DNA of 64,000 nucleotides, from positions 62,001-126,000 of the forward strand of contig JAZKJV010011615.1 in assembly GCA_037367405.1 (NCBI GenBank), given 5' to 3'. The position numbers and the translations under genes were made by a program. Below, one piece after another: positions 28,008-39,657 of the stretch. Below the pieces are notes generated by a model, which was not told where the DNA came from, made no database searches, and saw only the letters and a list, made by a program, of their open reading frames with translations. The DNA is from Ottelia alismoides. Its lineage: Eukaryota > Streptophyta > Magnoliopsida > Alismatales > Hydrocharitaceae. Positions within the stretch are counted from its first letter, which is position 1, and every line of letters starts with the position of its first letter.

Positions 28008-29727
28008 TTAGCGTTGATCGGGAGGTAAGAGCGTGACTCGATCATGCCGCACGCGATTCCACTCGAACGTGTCGACCGCTTCGACGACTTGAGCATCGAC
28101 GCGATGATTATCGCGCAGTCGCCAAGTCGACTTCAGCGTGTATTGCTGATTGACGGGAAGCATGAAATAGAAAGTTCCAGGCGGGACCGGAACACTGCCG
28201 GGAAGCAATACATTCACTAGAACTGGATACTCTCTCTCGACCTCACCAAGATCATTCAAACGGATGACCATCACCTTGACGAGCTCATAAACAGAATCGA
28301 CATCTTCACTGCAAAAATGAACCATTCGATTGTTTGCGATGTATTCTGCCATCTTACGCTGAGTCTCAGGATCGGTTCGATTTAGCGAATAAAGTCGCCA
28401 AGCCTGAGACAACAGACCTACCAGTAGCAAAAGCCCGGTCGCAACCAATCCGGCGCGGATGATATACGACATGCGAGACTTCCTCGAATCGTTCGATGTC
28501 GAGGACAACATGGGAGCAGGCGTTGGATTCGTGGTTGGGTCCTTGAGGTGAGCGATCGATTGCGACAACCAGGCCACCACCGTCTCGGCATTGGCTGGCC
28601 GATTCTCTTTGTTTGGCTCCAATAGGCTGTCGACGAACGCCACCAGCCATTTTGGAGTACTCGGACGCAGCCTCGCGAAGCGAAGGTAGATCTCCCGAGG
28701 CGAGGCGACGAATCGCTCCCGATTCGGATTCGGTGTGCAGAGGTGGATGGCCAGTCACCATAGCGAACAGGACACAACCAAGACTGTATAAATCACTCCG
28801 CGCGTCAACCACTTCACCTCGCGCCTGCTCGGGCGACATGAAATGGGGCGTCCCTGCAAAAATACCCGAACAGGTCAGGGCCAAATCATCCTTGGCCTGA
28901 GCCAATCCAAAATCGGTGAGGATAGCCCGCTGAGCCCCATTGGCCAGGAGTATGTTCGCCGGTTTAATGTCGCGATGGATGATCTCTTTGGCGTGGGCTT
29001 GTTCCAGTCCCTGTGCGATCTGCAACGCTAATGAAAGGGCTCGATCCAGGCTTATCTTTCCTTCCCGTTTTAGCAGTGTTTCCAGCGAAGACTCTGGAAA
29101 GTACTGCATCACGAGGTATGGGAGCCCTCGCCACTCGGAAACCTGATAGATCGGAATGATATTCTCATGGACCAGTCCGGCAGTCGCTCGGGCTTCGCGT
29201 TCAAAACGTTGCCGGGCAACTTCCATCCTCGCCATGTGCGGCGCTAGGACTTTGATGGCTACCTCGCGTCCGAGTGACGGTTCTCGCGCCAAGAAAACGA
29301 CCCCTGTCCCGCCAGTGCCGATGACCTCGAGGGCTTCAAACACACCGATCTTTCCCATCGCCTTGGGATCGTTGCTCGGCCCCAGCCACGTCGAGACCCA
29401 AGCGAGTTCCCAACGGGTAACGGTTGGTTCTTGCATCGTTTCTGATGCGTTGTGTGACATCGAAGCGGATGATGAAATCGCATCGCCGGAAGGGAGCCTC
29501 GCATAACCCTCGCCATGCGCAAGTTGTTGATGACTGGTCGATTGAAGAGCCAACGTCACGGTATCCCACACCTGTTCATCGCCAGCCAATCGCTCCATGG
29601 TTTGGCGACAGTCCGAGCAAGTATCGAGGTGCTCCAGAAACGCCTGGTGCTCTGAACTCGCTAATTCATCTCGCAAGTACTGAAGGATATGTTCGCGTGA
29701 GCAGGCGTTGGAGGCTGGTCTGTTCAT
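28008..29727 (-). pseudogene. Zinc-finger Ser/Thr kinase with membrane tail, frameshifted
   Basis: Starts at ATG 29727, overlapping the sigma stop by four bases. It has a zinc-finger-like N-terminus (HLDTCSDC, residues 33-40) and a kinase domain about 128-390 with GTGGTGVVF, HRDIKPANIL (251-260) and DFGLAQ. Near 28650-28653 a run of four A (one too many) shifts the frame. The correct continuation is VAFVDSLLEPNKENRPANAE, then a membrane helix (GLVATGLLLLVGLLSQAW) and an exported tail of about 110 residues ending at 28008. The whole protein is about 572 residues, far smaller than the two giant paralogues. Third gene of a thioredoxin-sigma-kinase operon. Confidence 0.8.
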
Positions 29728-30343
29728 GAGGATTTTCCTTCGATCTCTTCAGCTTGAATGGCCTTGGCCGCTTCGCGAATCGCGACCATGATACGACTTC
29801 GAATGGCGTAGGCTGCGCCGAGTGATTTACCTAAATCATTTGCGACCGTCTCGATCGACTCCGGCGCCGGCTGTCGTTCGCCAGAACAGTGTCCAGCTAT
29901 CGTCCTGGAATCGCATCTTGACTCGCGCAGCCGCAAGTTGGAAGACTTGAATTTCATGCTCTCGATTCCAGATGGTCATCGAATCATCCAGGTTGTCGGG
30001 AATTTGAAACAGTCGATCCAGCGATAGCGAGTCTCCAGCCCCCCAGTGTTTAGCGTCTCGTTCCAGCAAATTGATCACGGCGTTTCTCGTTACTTTGGCC
30101 AGCCAAGCACGAAAGCTTCCGTACTCGACTCCGACCGACCAGGAGATCGGCGGCACGCGCTACACTCCAGAGGACCCGTTGACAAATGTCGGCCGCATCC
30201 GCATGTTGCAGTCCTCGTCGCAAAGCATATCGCAAGATCAAGGGTTCATAGATCGCGATGAACGCTTCCCAGGATGCCTGGTCCGTAGGATCTTTGAGCC
30301 GAGCTATTAGGGTATGGCGAGTATCGGGCCAAAGGTGGCTCAT
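29724..30343 (-). pseudogene. ECF sigma factor of kinase-linked type, two frame breaks
   Basis: ATG 30343 overlaps the thioredoxin gene stop by four bases (ATGA). The opening WPDTRHTLIARLKDPTDQASW and RRGLQHADAADICQRVLWSV matches the kinase-linked sigma type. The frame then shifts near 30150-30156, continuing FRAWLAKVTRNAVINLL, and again near 29859-29866, continuing ESIETVANDLGKSLGAAYAI to the stop at 29724. Both shifts are +1. The pieces abut without loss of expected family sequence. Confidence 0.8.
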
Positions 30344-32024
30344 CGCTCCAACGCTTTCTTGATGGCATTCTGGCAAGCTTCGCCACGAAACTCATCCATT
30401 CCCTCGACATAGGAAACCACTTTACCCCGTCGATCGATCACCACGAAGGTTGGCATGGCTGTTACTCCATATGCTTCTAGCACGCTTGCATCATCCGCCA
30501 AAAACCATGGGATAAGAAACTTGACGCTTGGCGAGGAACGTTCGAAACCATTCCATGCTTTTGAGGCGTCTGTTCAGCATTACCATTTTGGTCAACTTCT
30601 CGCTCTTCCGTATAGCTATAGGTACACCCCATCACGATTAGATCTTCATTGCCATGGCTACGATGGTAGTTGGACATCGATTCGAAGCCAGCCAAGCAGG
30701 CCCCGCAACTAGGATACCAAAACTCTAGCACTAGGACCTTGCCCTGAAAATCGATGATGGAGCCTTTTTCACCACTATCGATCCGACGAAAAGCGAAATT
30801 CGGTGCGATCTGCTTTTCCGCCGGGCGTTTCATCGTGGTCAAACGTGTCATAATACCTTGACGAAGTTGCTGACGCATCAGTTTGGCCAGATCGGAGTGG
30901 GTGGCAACCATGCTAGCGGGACTCGCTTGAGCACGGTCGGGAGTCGCTTGAAGTTCATCCAAGAAAAGGTGAACGCTCAGCAGGTGAGAGGGGAATTGCG
31001 CTGGGTCGATTCGATTCAGATATCTGACATTGGCCTCGATATACGATTGACCCAGTCGACGATCTTGCAATGCGACGAAGGAATCGCGACGCAACCATTC
31101 TTGACAATCTTGCCAACAAGTTCGTTGTTCGCGAGGATCGGTCACGAGGTTGGCTCGATGAGCGATTAATTCGATGGCGACGAATCGTGCAGTGGAGTCC
31201 GCTTCGTCTCGTAGTCGTAGCCAGATATCATTGGCTTGTTTAAGCCAGTCATCCAGACCAGGCAGCTTGGTGTCCTGCGGCGCAAAATCGAAAACCTGAT
31301 CGATCAAACGTCCTTGCATCACCTGTCGCTCGCGATCCGAAATGGAATTTATTTTCTCGATGCGTGCTAGAGTTCGCTTGGCGATTGCCTCCGACTCCGC
31401 GGAACGATTGGCGCGGGCCAGGTATCGAATGCTCTGGATGGCAATATTGCTCAACTGACCGGCCCCTTCGGGCGTTGCCCCCAAGACTTCGTTGCAACGC
31501 TCTAACTTCCTGAGCGTTTGCTCGAGATCATTCCAGTCATTATCCGCAAAGGATAGGTCCTGACGCATCAGCAACAGTCGCGATTGCAACATGGCTAGTG
31601 GCTCCCCAACCAAGTCAGGACAAGCTTCCAGCTTCGGATAGAGTCGATCGATACCAGTTCGAGCATCGCTAATCTTGTTCTGGAGCTGCAAGGCTCGTAC
31701 CTTATATTCGTACAGTTTAATCAGGATCTCCCATCCGGCTTGGTCCTGCGGAAGCGGTTTGGACTCGATGTGTTCGACAATCTTTTCGATACGGCTTACC
31801 ACCCTGAGTCGGTCGCTGGGTAGCCCTGCTGATCCCGGGGGCACTGCTGATCCCGGGGGCACTGGTGATCTTGGAGGCACTTGGGCCGATTCGGCGAGCA
31901 TGCTTTCGATCTCGCGCAAGGCAGCTTGAGCTTCTCCAGGAGGTTCTTGCGCCGGTAAACCGCCAGGCAACGGAAGTGAGCTGGCTAAGAGGAAAAAAAT
32001 CAGGGTGGCACGGGCTATTGGCAT
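30340..32024 (-). pseudogene. Secreted thioredoxin/TlpA-like protein, two frame breaks
   Basis: The start is ATG 32024, preceded by GGAGAG; it gives a signal peptide (ATLIFFLLASSLPLPGGLPA). A proline-glycine repeat (VPPGSAVPPGSAG) follows, then a helical region of about 350 residues, then a TlpA-type thioredoxin fold with FWYPSCGACL (CxxC). The frame breaks near 30547-30553 and again near 30497-30505, each by one extra base. The end of the fold continues as SVLEAYGVTAMPTFVVIDRR and stops at 30340, four bases into the sigma gene. Probably a periplasmic disulfide reductase or redox sensor. First gene of a coupled operon with sigma and kinase. Confidence 0.75.
31829..31882. repeat. 18-bp in-frame tandem repeat in thioredoxin gene
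   Basis: Three copies of a unit close to CTGATCCCGGGGGCACTG, the third diverged, encode the repeated PPGSA peptide between the signal peptide and the helical domain. It is likely a flexible linker that can change length by slippage. Confidence 0.8.
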
Positions 32025-32773
32025 GGAGTCTCTCCAAAATCGCATTTCAGTTTTTTGTGTGAAGGGGCTTCCCAACGCTAGGTGGCTATTGAGAAACACC
32101 CACTGGCGATCCAAATCTGACGCCTCCCATTCCAAAAGTTCGAGAAAATGAATCGTAACGATGTGGAAATGTCGCTAGCTCCATAACACGATGCCAAAAA
32201 TTCAGAGTTTCGACCACGCGGTTATGGGCGGCGTGTGAACGGCATACATAACCCGCTCTAGAGATTGGAAATCGGACTCGCGGTAGTAAAAGGTCACCAT
32301 CGCATTGGTGATGGGCTAGCTATGAACCATGGGTTACAGGCGATCCCACCAGAACGGTAAGCGAGGGGGAACTAGTTTGACAGCTAGGACCCGCGTGCTA
32401 GCTACCAAACTTACGCTCCCACCGGGCAAGCCGGTGGGCAGACTGAACGTTCAGGTGAGGAAACAGAACTGAATGACGCTGATGATCGCTTAACCACAGA
32501 GACTCCGGAGGCACAGAGGCAAGCTTTCTGCGATCCACAGTAATCGACACGATTGAAGCCCATCGAGATTTGGGATCAGGACAGCCTGAGTCGATCTTTT
32601 CAAAGTGTCTAGCCCCTGACAATAACTCTGTGGCTCAGTGCCTCTGTGGTTAGCAATTAGATTTTCTGATTCGATCCACACTCGCAGAATTATTGCAAAC
32701 CAAGGCGGACAGTGCACAGCGGCAAGCGTGGGCGACGGGGCTACGTTCCGTTCTGTTTACTGGCTAGTAATGG
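32025..32773. other. Intergenic spacer with inverted repeat
   Basis: No gene is recognised in about 750 bases between the 5' end of the thioredoxin gene and the 3' end of the TolC-type gene. It contains an inverted repeat with arms at about 32490-32520 and 32623-32658 (TAACCACAGAG and GGCACAGAGG blocks and their complements), a motif of a kind common in bacterial spacers. Confidence 0.5.
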
Positions 32774-34432
32774 CTAAGGATTCGCGACGACAGAATTGGT
32801 TTCTACTGGCGCGGTGACCGGCCATCCAAGGGCCCATTGGAGTTGCAGTTGAGCTCGGTTGTAGTTGGCAACCGCATTCAGGTAGGCTCGCTGCGAAGTT
32901 TCAAGTGCTTGAATTGCCTGTAAGACTTCGATTGGCAACCCTTGACCGTCCCGTATACGATCGATGTTTCGTTGGTAGGAATCACGAGCGCTGGTGATCG
33001 CTGTTTGGGCCATCTCAAGTTGCTGACGACGAACACCAACTCGCACATTCGCCTCTGCGACCTCTTGCGCGACCTGATCCATGATTCGTAGCTGAACGAA
33101 GTTCGCTTGTTGAACTTGTGCTGTCCGCTCTCGTCGTGCAGCTCCCTCGCCCCAACCTAAGTTTCGCATTTCCCAGACCATCATCGCGTCGATATCATAG
33201 CGACCACCGAAGTTATCAGCGCTGTTGCCTAGTCCTCCACCGAAGCTGGTAGTACTGAAGCCGAGCAAGACGCTGGGTACAAAAGGAGCGTACTTCTCGC
33301 GTTTATAGGCCTCACAAGCGGCTGCCACTAGAGCCTGTGATTCTTTCAGCTCGGGCCGAATCGATAGACCTGTCGCGATAAGGGATGATTCATTGGATGA
33401 CTTCTGCAGCATCTCCAGCGGTACAACTGTGGTATCTTGTGGAAGAAGCGCAGATGACATTGGAATGCTCAGCGCTCGTACCAAACGAGTAGATGCAACA
33501 AGCTGACGTTCGCGGGCGGCCAACTGCCGTGTTTGCAATAATGCGAGTTCAGTTGCCGTTCTATCCGCATCCGACTTCAGTCCCTGACCAGCTTCGGCGT
33601 AATCTCGTGTTATCTTTGAAAGGTCATTGGTTCGCTCAACTGTCTCTGAGATAATCTCAAGGTCTTGATATGCTTCCAAAAGATCGATGTATGCGATGCT
33701 GCCGTCGAGCAGTTGCTGATTGAGCGTTGCAGAGGCGGCATGCTGCCTAGCCCAAGCTGTCTTCTCGGCAGCTTTCGGTAAAAACAATGCGTCAGCGAGA
33801 TGGAAACGAGCAACGATACCAGGCTGCGATGGCGAGCCAGCTGCGACAGCGCCTGCACCAAGTCCATAATTGAATGAGTTGAGATTCACATCGACGATGG
33901 CACCTTGCACATCTTGATAGCTGCCATCGCGTCGCCGGTAGTTAAAGCCTGACTGAATGCTGGGTAGCCACATTACCTTGGCGCGATCAAGTTGCGCGTA
34001 GGCCTCTTGAACTCGCCAACGAGCGAAGCCTACGACCGGGTGTTGACCGCCGATCATGGCTAAGGCCGTCGGTAGGTTGATTGGTACTATCTCGGACTCC
34101 AGCACAACCGACGTTGATTCGCTGCTTTCCAGCATCTTGCCAGCAAGCTCAGGAACAGTGACCAGTGGCGATTGGGACGAGTCCACTTGCGCGGTCGTAG
34201 AGTTCAATTCCGTTACTGAGGAGGTGGGAGCGTCGAGAAAGGCAACAGGGACCACGCGCCTGGCTAAGTTGCTGGCCGCAATCGGAGGTGCTGCTGCCTT
34301 AACTGTTTCTCGTTCCGCCGCCGTCAAACTCCGCCCAATCGGACACTTCTGCGTAGACGATGTCATCGCACAACCTCCCAGCACAATCGTCCAGGTAAGG
34401 GCTCCCGCCCACGTCGAATAGTGCCATCTCAT
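32774..34432 (-). CDS. TolC-family outer-membrane efflux lipoprotein
   Basis: 552 residues from ATG 34432. The lipobox is WTIVLGGC with Cys near residue 21. Two outer-membrane efflux repeats follow, with long coiled-coil helices (RTNDLSKITRDYAEAGQGL, RIMDQVAQEVAEANVRVGVR) and the typical QALETSQRAYLNAVANYNRAQ end. It forms the exit duct of a tripartite pump. It is divergent from the RND pump and adaptor genes across a 267-base spacer, so one regulatory region probably serves both. The frame is intact, unlike its partners. Confidence 0.9.
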   Translation of the reverse strand: MRWHYSTWAGALTWTIVLGGCAMTSSTQKCPIGRSLTAAERETVKAAAPPIAASNLARRVVPVAFLDAPTSSVTELNSTTAQVDSSQSPLVTVPELAGKMLESSESTSVVLESEIVPINLPTALAMIGGQHPVVGFARWRVQEAYAQLDRAKVMWLPSIQSGFNYRRRDGSYQDVQGAIVDVNLNSFNYGLGAGAVAAGSPSQPGIVARFHLADALFLPKAAEKTAWARQHAASATLNQQLLDGSIAYIDLLEAYQDLEIISETVERTNDLSKITRDYAEAGQGLKSDADRTATELALLQTRQLAARERQLVASTRLVRALSIPMSSALLPQDTTVVPLEMLQKSSNESSLIATGLSIRPELKESQALVAAACEAYKREKYAPFVPSVLLGFSTTSFGGGLGNSADNFGGRYDIDAMMVWEMRNLGWGEGAARRERTAQVQQANFVQLRIMDQVAQEVAEANVRVGVRRQQLEMAQTAITSARDSYQRNIDRIRDGQGLPIEVLQAIQALETSQRAYLNAVANYNRAQLQLQWALGWPVTAPVETNSVVANP

Positions 34433-34699
34433 CTCGCCTGATTCCTTTCAGCCAAAAGCGGGCCGCCCGTCCGATTGTGATATCTGTACTAGTTTTGTTT
34501 CGGCCAACGAAAAGAGCGGGAGTAGCGCCTGTAGCAGTTGATTAGCAACTTCTAATCGCCCGGCTGTAGGGTAGACGGGTTGAACCGACTAAACTGTAGT
34601 TTTCAGTTTGGAAAACTTTGAGGTCTAGCTTAAGGACGACGGACGTCGGCCTTTGGCAGGCACTTGTGTTCGCATTGAGTAAGTAGGAAGTCCCACCGC

Positions 34700-37600
34700 A
34701 TGCAATTAATTCTGTCAGCAATGCGCCGCCCCGCGACGGTCATGGTGCTTGTATTGAGCCTTGCAATAGGCTGCTTTCTCGCTGTCGGACCCGCCGTGTT
34801 CCAACACTTCAAGTTGTCCTATCCAGCGGGTCTTCCCAAGGGTATGGAAGTCGATATCTTTCCGAAGCTCAACCTGCCAGTGATCTATGTTGCCAGCCCT
34901 ACGGCGGGATGGACCCTGCGCAAATGGAAGGCTTTCTGACCAACTACTACGAGTATCACTTTCTGTACATCAGCGGCATCCATCACGTTGAGTCGAGGAA
35001 CGTACAGGGCACAGCCCTGATGAAGCTGTACTTCCATCCAGAGACCAACATGGCCCAAGCGATGGCAGAGACGATCAACTACGTGAATCGCTCTCAGGCG
35101 TTCATGCCACCAGGTACGGTGTCACCATTCGTGATGAGATTCGACACAGGTAGCGTTCCAGTGGGCTATCTTGTGCTATCAAGCGACACTCGCAGCATCG
35201 CCGAGATCCAGGACCTCGCACTCTTCCGCGTACGTCCGATGTTTTCAAGTCTGCCTGGAGTGTCTGCTCCGCCACCGTTCGGTGGTAGTGCTCGATCGAT
35301 CGTCATCACCGTTGATCCGAAGAAGCTTCAATCGTACAGCATGTCGCCCGATGAGGTAATCGTCTCTCTAACAAAGGGTAACACGCTCAGTCCTTCTGGA
35401 AACATTCCCATAGGTGATACCTACCCGATAGTCCCCGTGAACTCAGTCGTCAAGGATCCGCAGCAACTTGGTTCTATCCCAATTCGAGTTGGCGACAATC
35501 CAGTCTTTTTGCGCGATGTCGGTTTCATCCAAGATTCAGCAGATGCACCTGCAGGTTACGCACTTGTCAATGGACGCAGAGCCGTTTACATTCTCGCCAC
35601 CAAGCGAGCCGAAGCATCGACCTTGAGTGTTATCAATAACATCAAGGATGCATTGCCCAAGATGAAGGAAGCTTTGGGTACTGATGGCACAGGAATTGAT
35701 GTGCGGTTCGAATTCGATCAATCGCCATATGTAACGCGTGCAGTCGGAGGAGTTGTTTCTGAGGGTCTGCTTGGAGCCTTCCTCGTCGGGTTGATGATTC
35801 TGGTGTTCCTTCGCGATTGGCGGAGTTCACTGATCGTCGTGCTCAACATTCCTCTCGCACTATTCGCTGCAATTCTGGCTTTGTGGATTACCGGCCAGAC
35901 GATCAATTTGATGACGCTTGGTGGCCTGGCACTTGCGATCGGTATCTTAGTGGATGAAGCCACTGTGTCGATCGAGAACATTCACTCACACTTGCAACGC
36001 GGCGTTCCCCTAGCTCGCGCAGTTCGTAACGGTTCTCTTGAAACGATCATGCCTCGACTGCTGGCCATGCTATGTATCTTGGCGGTTTTTGTATCCTCCT
36101 TCTTTATGCAAGGTGCAGCGCGAGCCCTGTTCGTGCCATTATCACTGGCTGTCGGCTTTTCGATGATCGCGTCGTACGTTCTATCCAGCACCTTCGTTCC
36201 GGTCATGTCGGTCTGGTTGCTTAAGAGCGGTTATCAACATGGTCATGATCGAAAGACATTGTTCGATCGTTTCCGTGCCGGTTACGAACGCATTCTGGCG
36301 AGTTTCGTAGGTCTGCGATGGATCATCGTTCCGGCATATCTGGTTGGCTGTATCGCAATCGTTGCATTGATTGCTCCGCGACTTGGACGTGGTGTCTTCC
36401 CAGTCGTGGACGCTGGTCAATTCCGACTTCGAATGCGAGCCCCAGACGGAACGCACATTGAGAAATCCGAGGCGCTCGCCAAACAGGCTCTCCGCATCAT
36501 TGGTGACGAACTCGGTCAAGACAACATCGAGCTGACCTTAGGTTACGTCGGCATGATTCACTCCAACTTCCCAGTAAATGCAGTCTATCAATGGTCGCGT
36601 GACCCAGAGGAGGCGATTCTGTATGTCGACCTGAGTGAGAAACTACATCTGCCTGACGAACAGATGAAGGAGCGAGTTCGAGAACGACTAGCTGATGAAA
36701 TGCCAGATGTTCGCTTCTCGTTTGAACCATCCGATATTGTGAACGAAGTGATGAGCTTTGGCTCGCCAACACCGATCGAAGTTGTCGTTAGTGGCTCGAC
36801 TTCGGCAAGAACCGTGAATTTGCTGAGAAACTTCGGAAGGAACTGGCCAGCGTCCCAGCATTGCGCGATATTCAACTCGGCCAGTCGATGGACTACCCAA
36901 CCGTGCAGATCAATGTCGATCGCGAGAAGGCCAGCATGGCTGGACTGATGCCTATCGATGTCTCGCGAGCCCTTGTCACGGCCACCTCATCCAGCCGATT
37001 CGTGGTGCCAAACTATTGGGCTGATCCGAAGAGCGGTGTTGCGTATCAAGTTCAAGTGGAAATACCGCGTCCTGTAGTTCGCTCGCCATATGACGTGGAG
37101 ACCGTGGGTTCGATGGAGCAACTGGGGCGGATACCACTTCGAAAGACCGATAATGGTCAAGTCCTCGTCAGAGACGTAGCCTCTATCGAACGAGGAACCA
37201 TGCCGGGGCAATACGATCGCTACAACATGAAGCGACAGGTAACTCTAACTGCAAACATCTCAGGTGCAGACTTAGGATCGGTCTCGTCACTAGTTCAACA
37301 AGCGATCAAGCGAGCCGGCGAGGCTCCGACTGGAAGCACGGTGGAAGTTCGTGGACAGATACCACCGATGCAGGAAATGGAATCTGGGCTCTCGATTGGT
37401 TTGATACTAGCTATCGTAGCTGTGTTCTTATTGCTAACTGCCAACTTTCAATCGCTGCGATTAGCACTAGTGACAGTATCAACGATTCCTGCCGTGGTCG
37501 CTGGCGTGGTTGTGATGCTGTACGTCACAAGCACAACGATCAACATTCAATCGTTCATCGGCGCAATCATGGCGGTTGGTGTGGCAATGGCGAACGCAAT

Positions 37601-37929
37601 TTTGCTTGTCACCTTTTCGGAAAAAAAACGCGTGGATACACAAGATGTCAGGAACGCTGCCGTAACTGGTGCTGGCAGTCGATTGCGTGCCATTTTGATG
37701 ACCAGCTTGGCGATGATTGCTGGAATGTTGCCGATGGCTCTGGCATTTGGGGAGGCCGGTCAGCAGAACGCTCCGCTTGGGAAGGGCCGTTGTTGGTGGT
37801 TTGATTGCCGCGACCTTTGCGACCTTATTGTTACTGCCACTGTTCTTTGCGATGTTCCAATCCAAGGCGGGCTTGAGATCGGCGTCGATGGATCCTGACG
37901 ATCCAGATAGCCGCTACTTCGCCAACTAA
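34700..37929 (+). pseudogene. RND efflux pump (AcrB/MexB-type), three frame breaks
   Basis: Starts at ATG 34700 with the first membrane helix (ATVMVLVLSLAIGCFLAVG). The frame breaks after VDIFPKLNLPVIYVA at CCC 34897-34899 (one base missing); again at TTT 36819-36821 (one base missing), before ELASVPALRDIQLGQSMDY; and at 37779-37787 (one extra base), before GGLIAATFATLLLLPLFFAM. The last piece ends at 37929. Together they make about 1075 residues, the normal RND length. Conserved segments include GGLALAIGILVDEATVSIEN with the proton-relay acidic residue region. Inner-membrane proton-driven exporter; substrate unknown. The adaptor follows after 33 bases. Confidence 0.85.
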
Positions 37930-37962
37930 CCCCATCGAACTATTTGTCAAAGCGAACTAGAT

Positions 37963-39308
37963 ATGAACAAAACACCTTTCCTATTGACCCTCGTGCCATT
38001 TCTTGCATGTTTGGCGGGTTGCACTTCAAAAGAGGCGACCAGACCTTCAGCGGACGCTGGCACACCTCCCGCTAGTTCTATTGATCGAGTGACTGCGGGA
38101 GCCCCAATGAAGAAGACACTACAGCTTTTCACAGAGCAACCTGGACACGTCGTAGCATTCGAAGAAGCACCGATCCTATCAAAGATCCCAGGCTATGTAG
38201 AGTCAGTCCATTTTGACATCGGAGACAAGGTCACTAAGGGCCAAGTGCTACTGCATATCCATGCCCCCGAGTACATGGACCAATTGGAGCAGAAACGCGG
38301 ACTACTGGGTCAGGCTGAAGCGCAGGTAAAACAGGCCGAAGCGGCGCTCGTGGCGGCTGAAGCAGCACTCAATTCATCAAAGTCGATGGTTGCGCAAGCT
38401 GAGGCGGGAGTGGGTAGGACCGATGCTGAGTACGCACGTTGGGATTCTGAACTCAAACGTATCCAGCAATTGGTAAGTAAAGGGTCCGTGACACCAAACT
38501 TGCGGACGAAACCACGAGTCAATTTCAATCCGCCGAAGCTGCTCGCAAAGAGGCACTCGCATTGATTGAATCTGCCAAAGCGCGCGAGCGAGAAGCCGAA
38601 GCAAACGTACTGACTGCCAAGGCTGACATTGACGCTGCGAAAGCAAAGTTAAAGGTATCGCGGTCAGACATCGCTCAAGCGGAGACGATGTTGACGTATA
38701 CAGCACTCATCGTTCCATTTGATGGCTTCATAACAAGCCGAAATGTTGACACGGGTCACTATGTCCAGCCAGCTGGTGCCAGCAATGCCAAGCCTCTTAT
38801 GACTGTATCCAATCTTAACAGAGTGCGAGTATTCGTAAGCGTTCCGGAAAGCGAAGCCGTTTGGGTCGATGCAGGCTTTGGTAAGGCGGACGCTGGTGAT
38901 ATCGTTACCATCCTTTCTCCTTCTCTCCCTGGAGGAAAAATCGAAGCAAGGGTCACGCGAACAAGCTTGCAGCTTGATCCCCAAAGTCGATCACTTTCAG
39001 CAGAAATTGACCTCGATAACAACGATCAGAAATTGCTTCCGGGAGCATTCGTGACCGCCAAGGTGCTTCTAGAACAGCGCGAGAACGTTTTGACACTGCC
39101 TATCGGTGCCATTATCAAAACTGCCGACGGGACCAAATGCTGCGTCGTGGTCGATGGCAAGATTCAGCATCGTCCCATCGAACTCGGTCTTCGCGCTGGC
39201 GACGATGTCGAGATAAAATCTGGTCTGGAAGGAAGCGAGAATGTAGTTCTTGTTCGAGCCGGTTCCCTTCACGCAGGCCAGTCCGTCGAGATTATCGCGA
39301 AAAAGTAG
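37963..39308 (+). pseudogene. RND periplasmic adaptor (membrane fusion protein), one frame break
   Basis: Starts at ATG 37963 with a lipoprotein signal (LACLAGC). The lipoyl-like half-motif GYVESVHFDIGDKVTKGQVL and the coiled-coil hairpin (QAEAQVKQAEAALVAAEAAL) follow. At 38496-38501 (AAACT) one base is missing; the frame moves to FQSAEAARKEALALIESAKA and runs to 39308 with the beta-barrel and the IVPFDGFITSRNVDTGHYV second lipoyl half. The full protein would be about 448 residues. It links the RND pump to the divergent TolC-type channel. Confidence 0.85.
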
Positions 39309-39439
39309 TCTGCGAGATTCTTTCGTGGATAGCAATATCACGAACTGACCCAGTTATTGGACTCACTAGGTGGTTTTTCGTCGCGAAATTTCGCTACGGG
39401 TGGGAAGTCGATCCCATCGCATGGTCCAAGCATCCGAAT

Positions 39440-39620
39440 GATTCGCGAACTTCGCTTTACAGGAAGCTCATCGGCTGATGCTTGACGAACTCCGGACGCC
39501 ACCCAAGCAGCATTTCACGTTGGATACGAAGATGCGGCAAAGTTTAATCGTGAGTACAAACGCAAATTCGGGCTACCTCCCAAGCGCGACACAGAACGTC
39601 TCAACACAGCTATAGCCTGA
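39440..39620 (+). pseudogene. AraC-family regulator, C-terminal remnant
   Basis: From 39501 the frame reads [20 protein letters not shown] and FGLPPKRD to the TGA at 39618-39620. This is the second helix-turn-helix of an AraC regulator. Just upstream, the first part of that region (LQEAHRLML) is in a different frame near 39460-39490. No start or effector domain is visible. It is probably the decayed regulator of the efflux genes or a neighbour. Confidence 0.7.
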
Positions 39621-39657
39621 GGCAGCGAGATTTACCACAAGCGTCTTCCGTTCGTAC

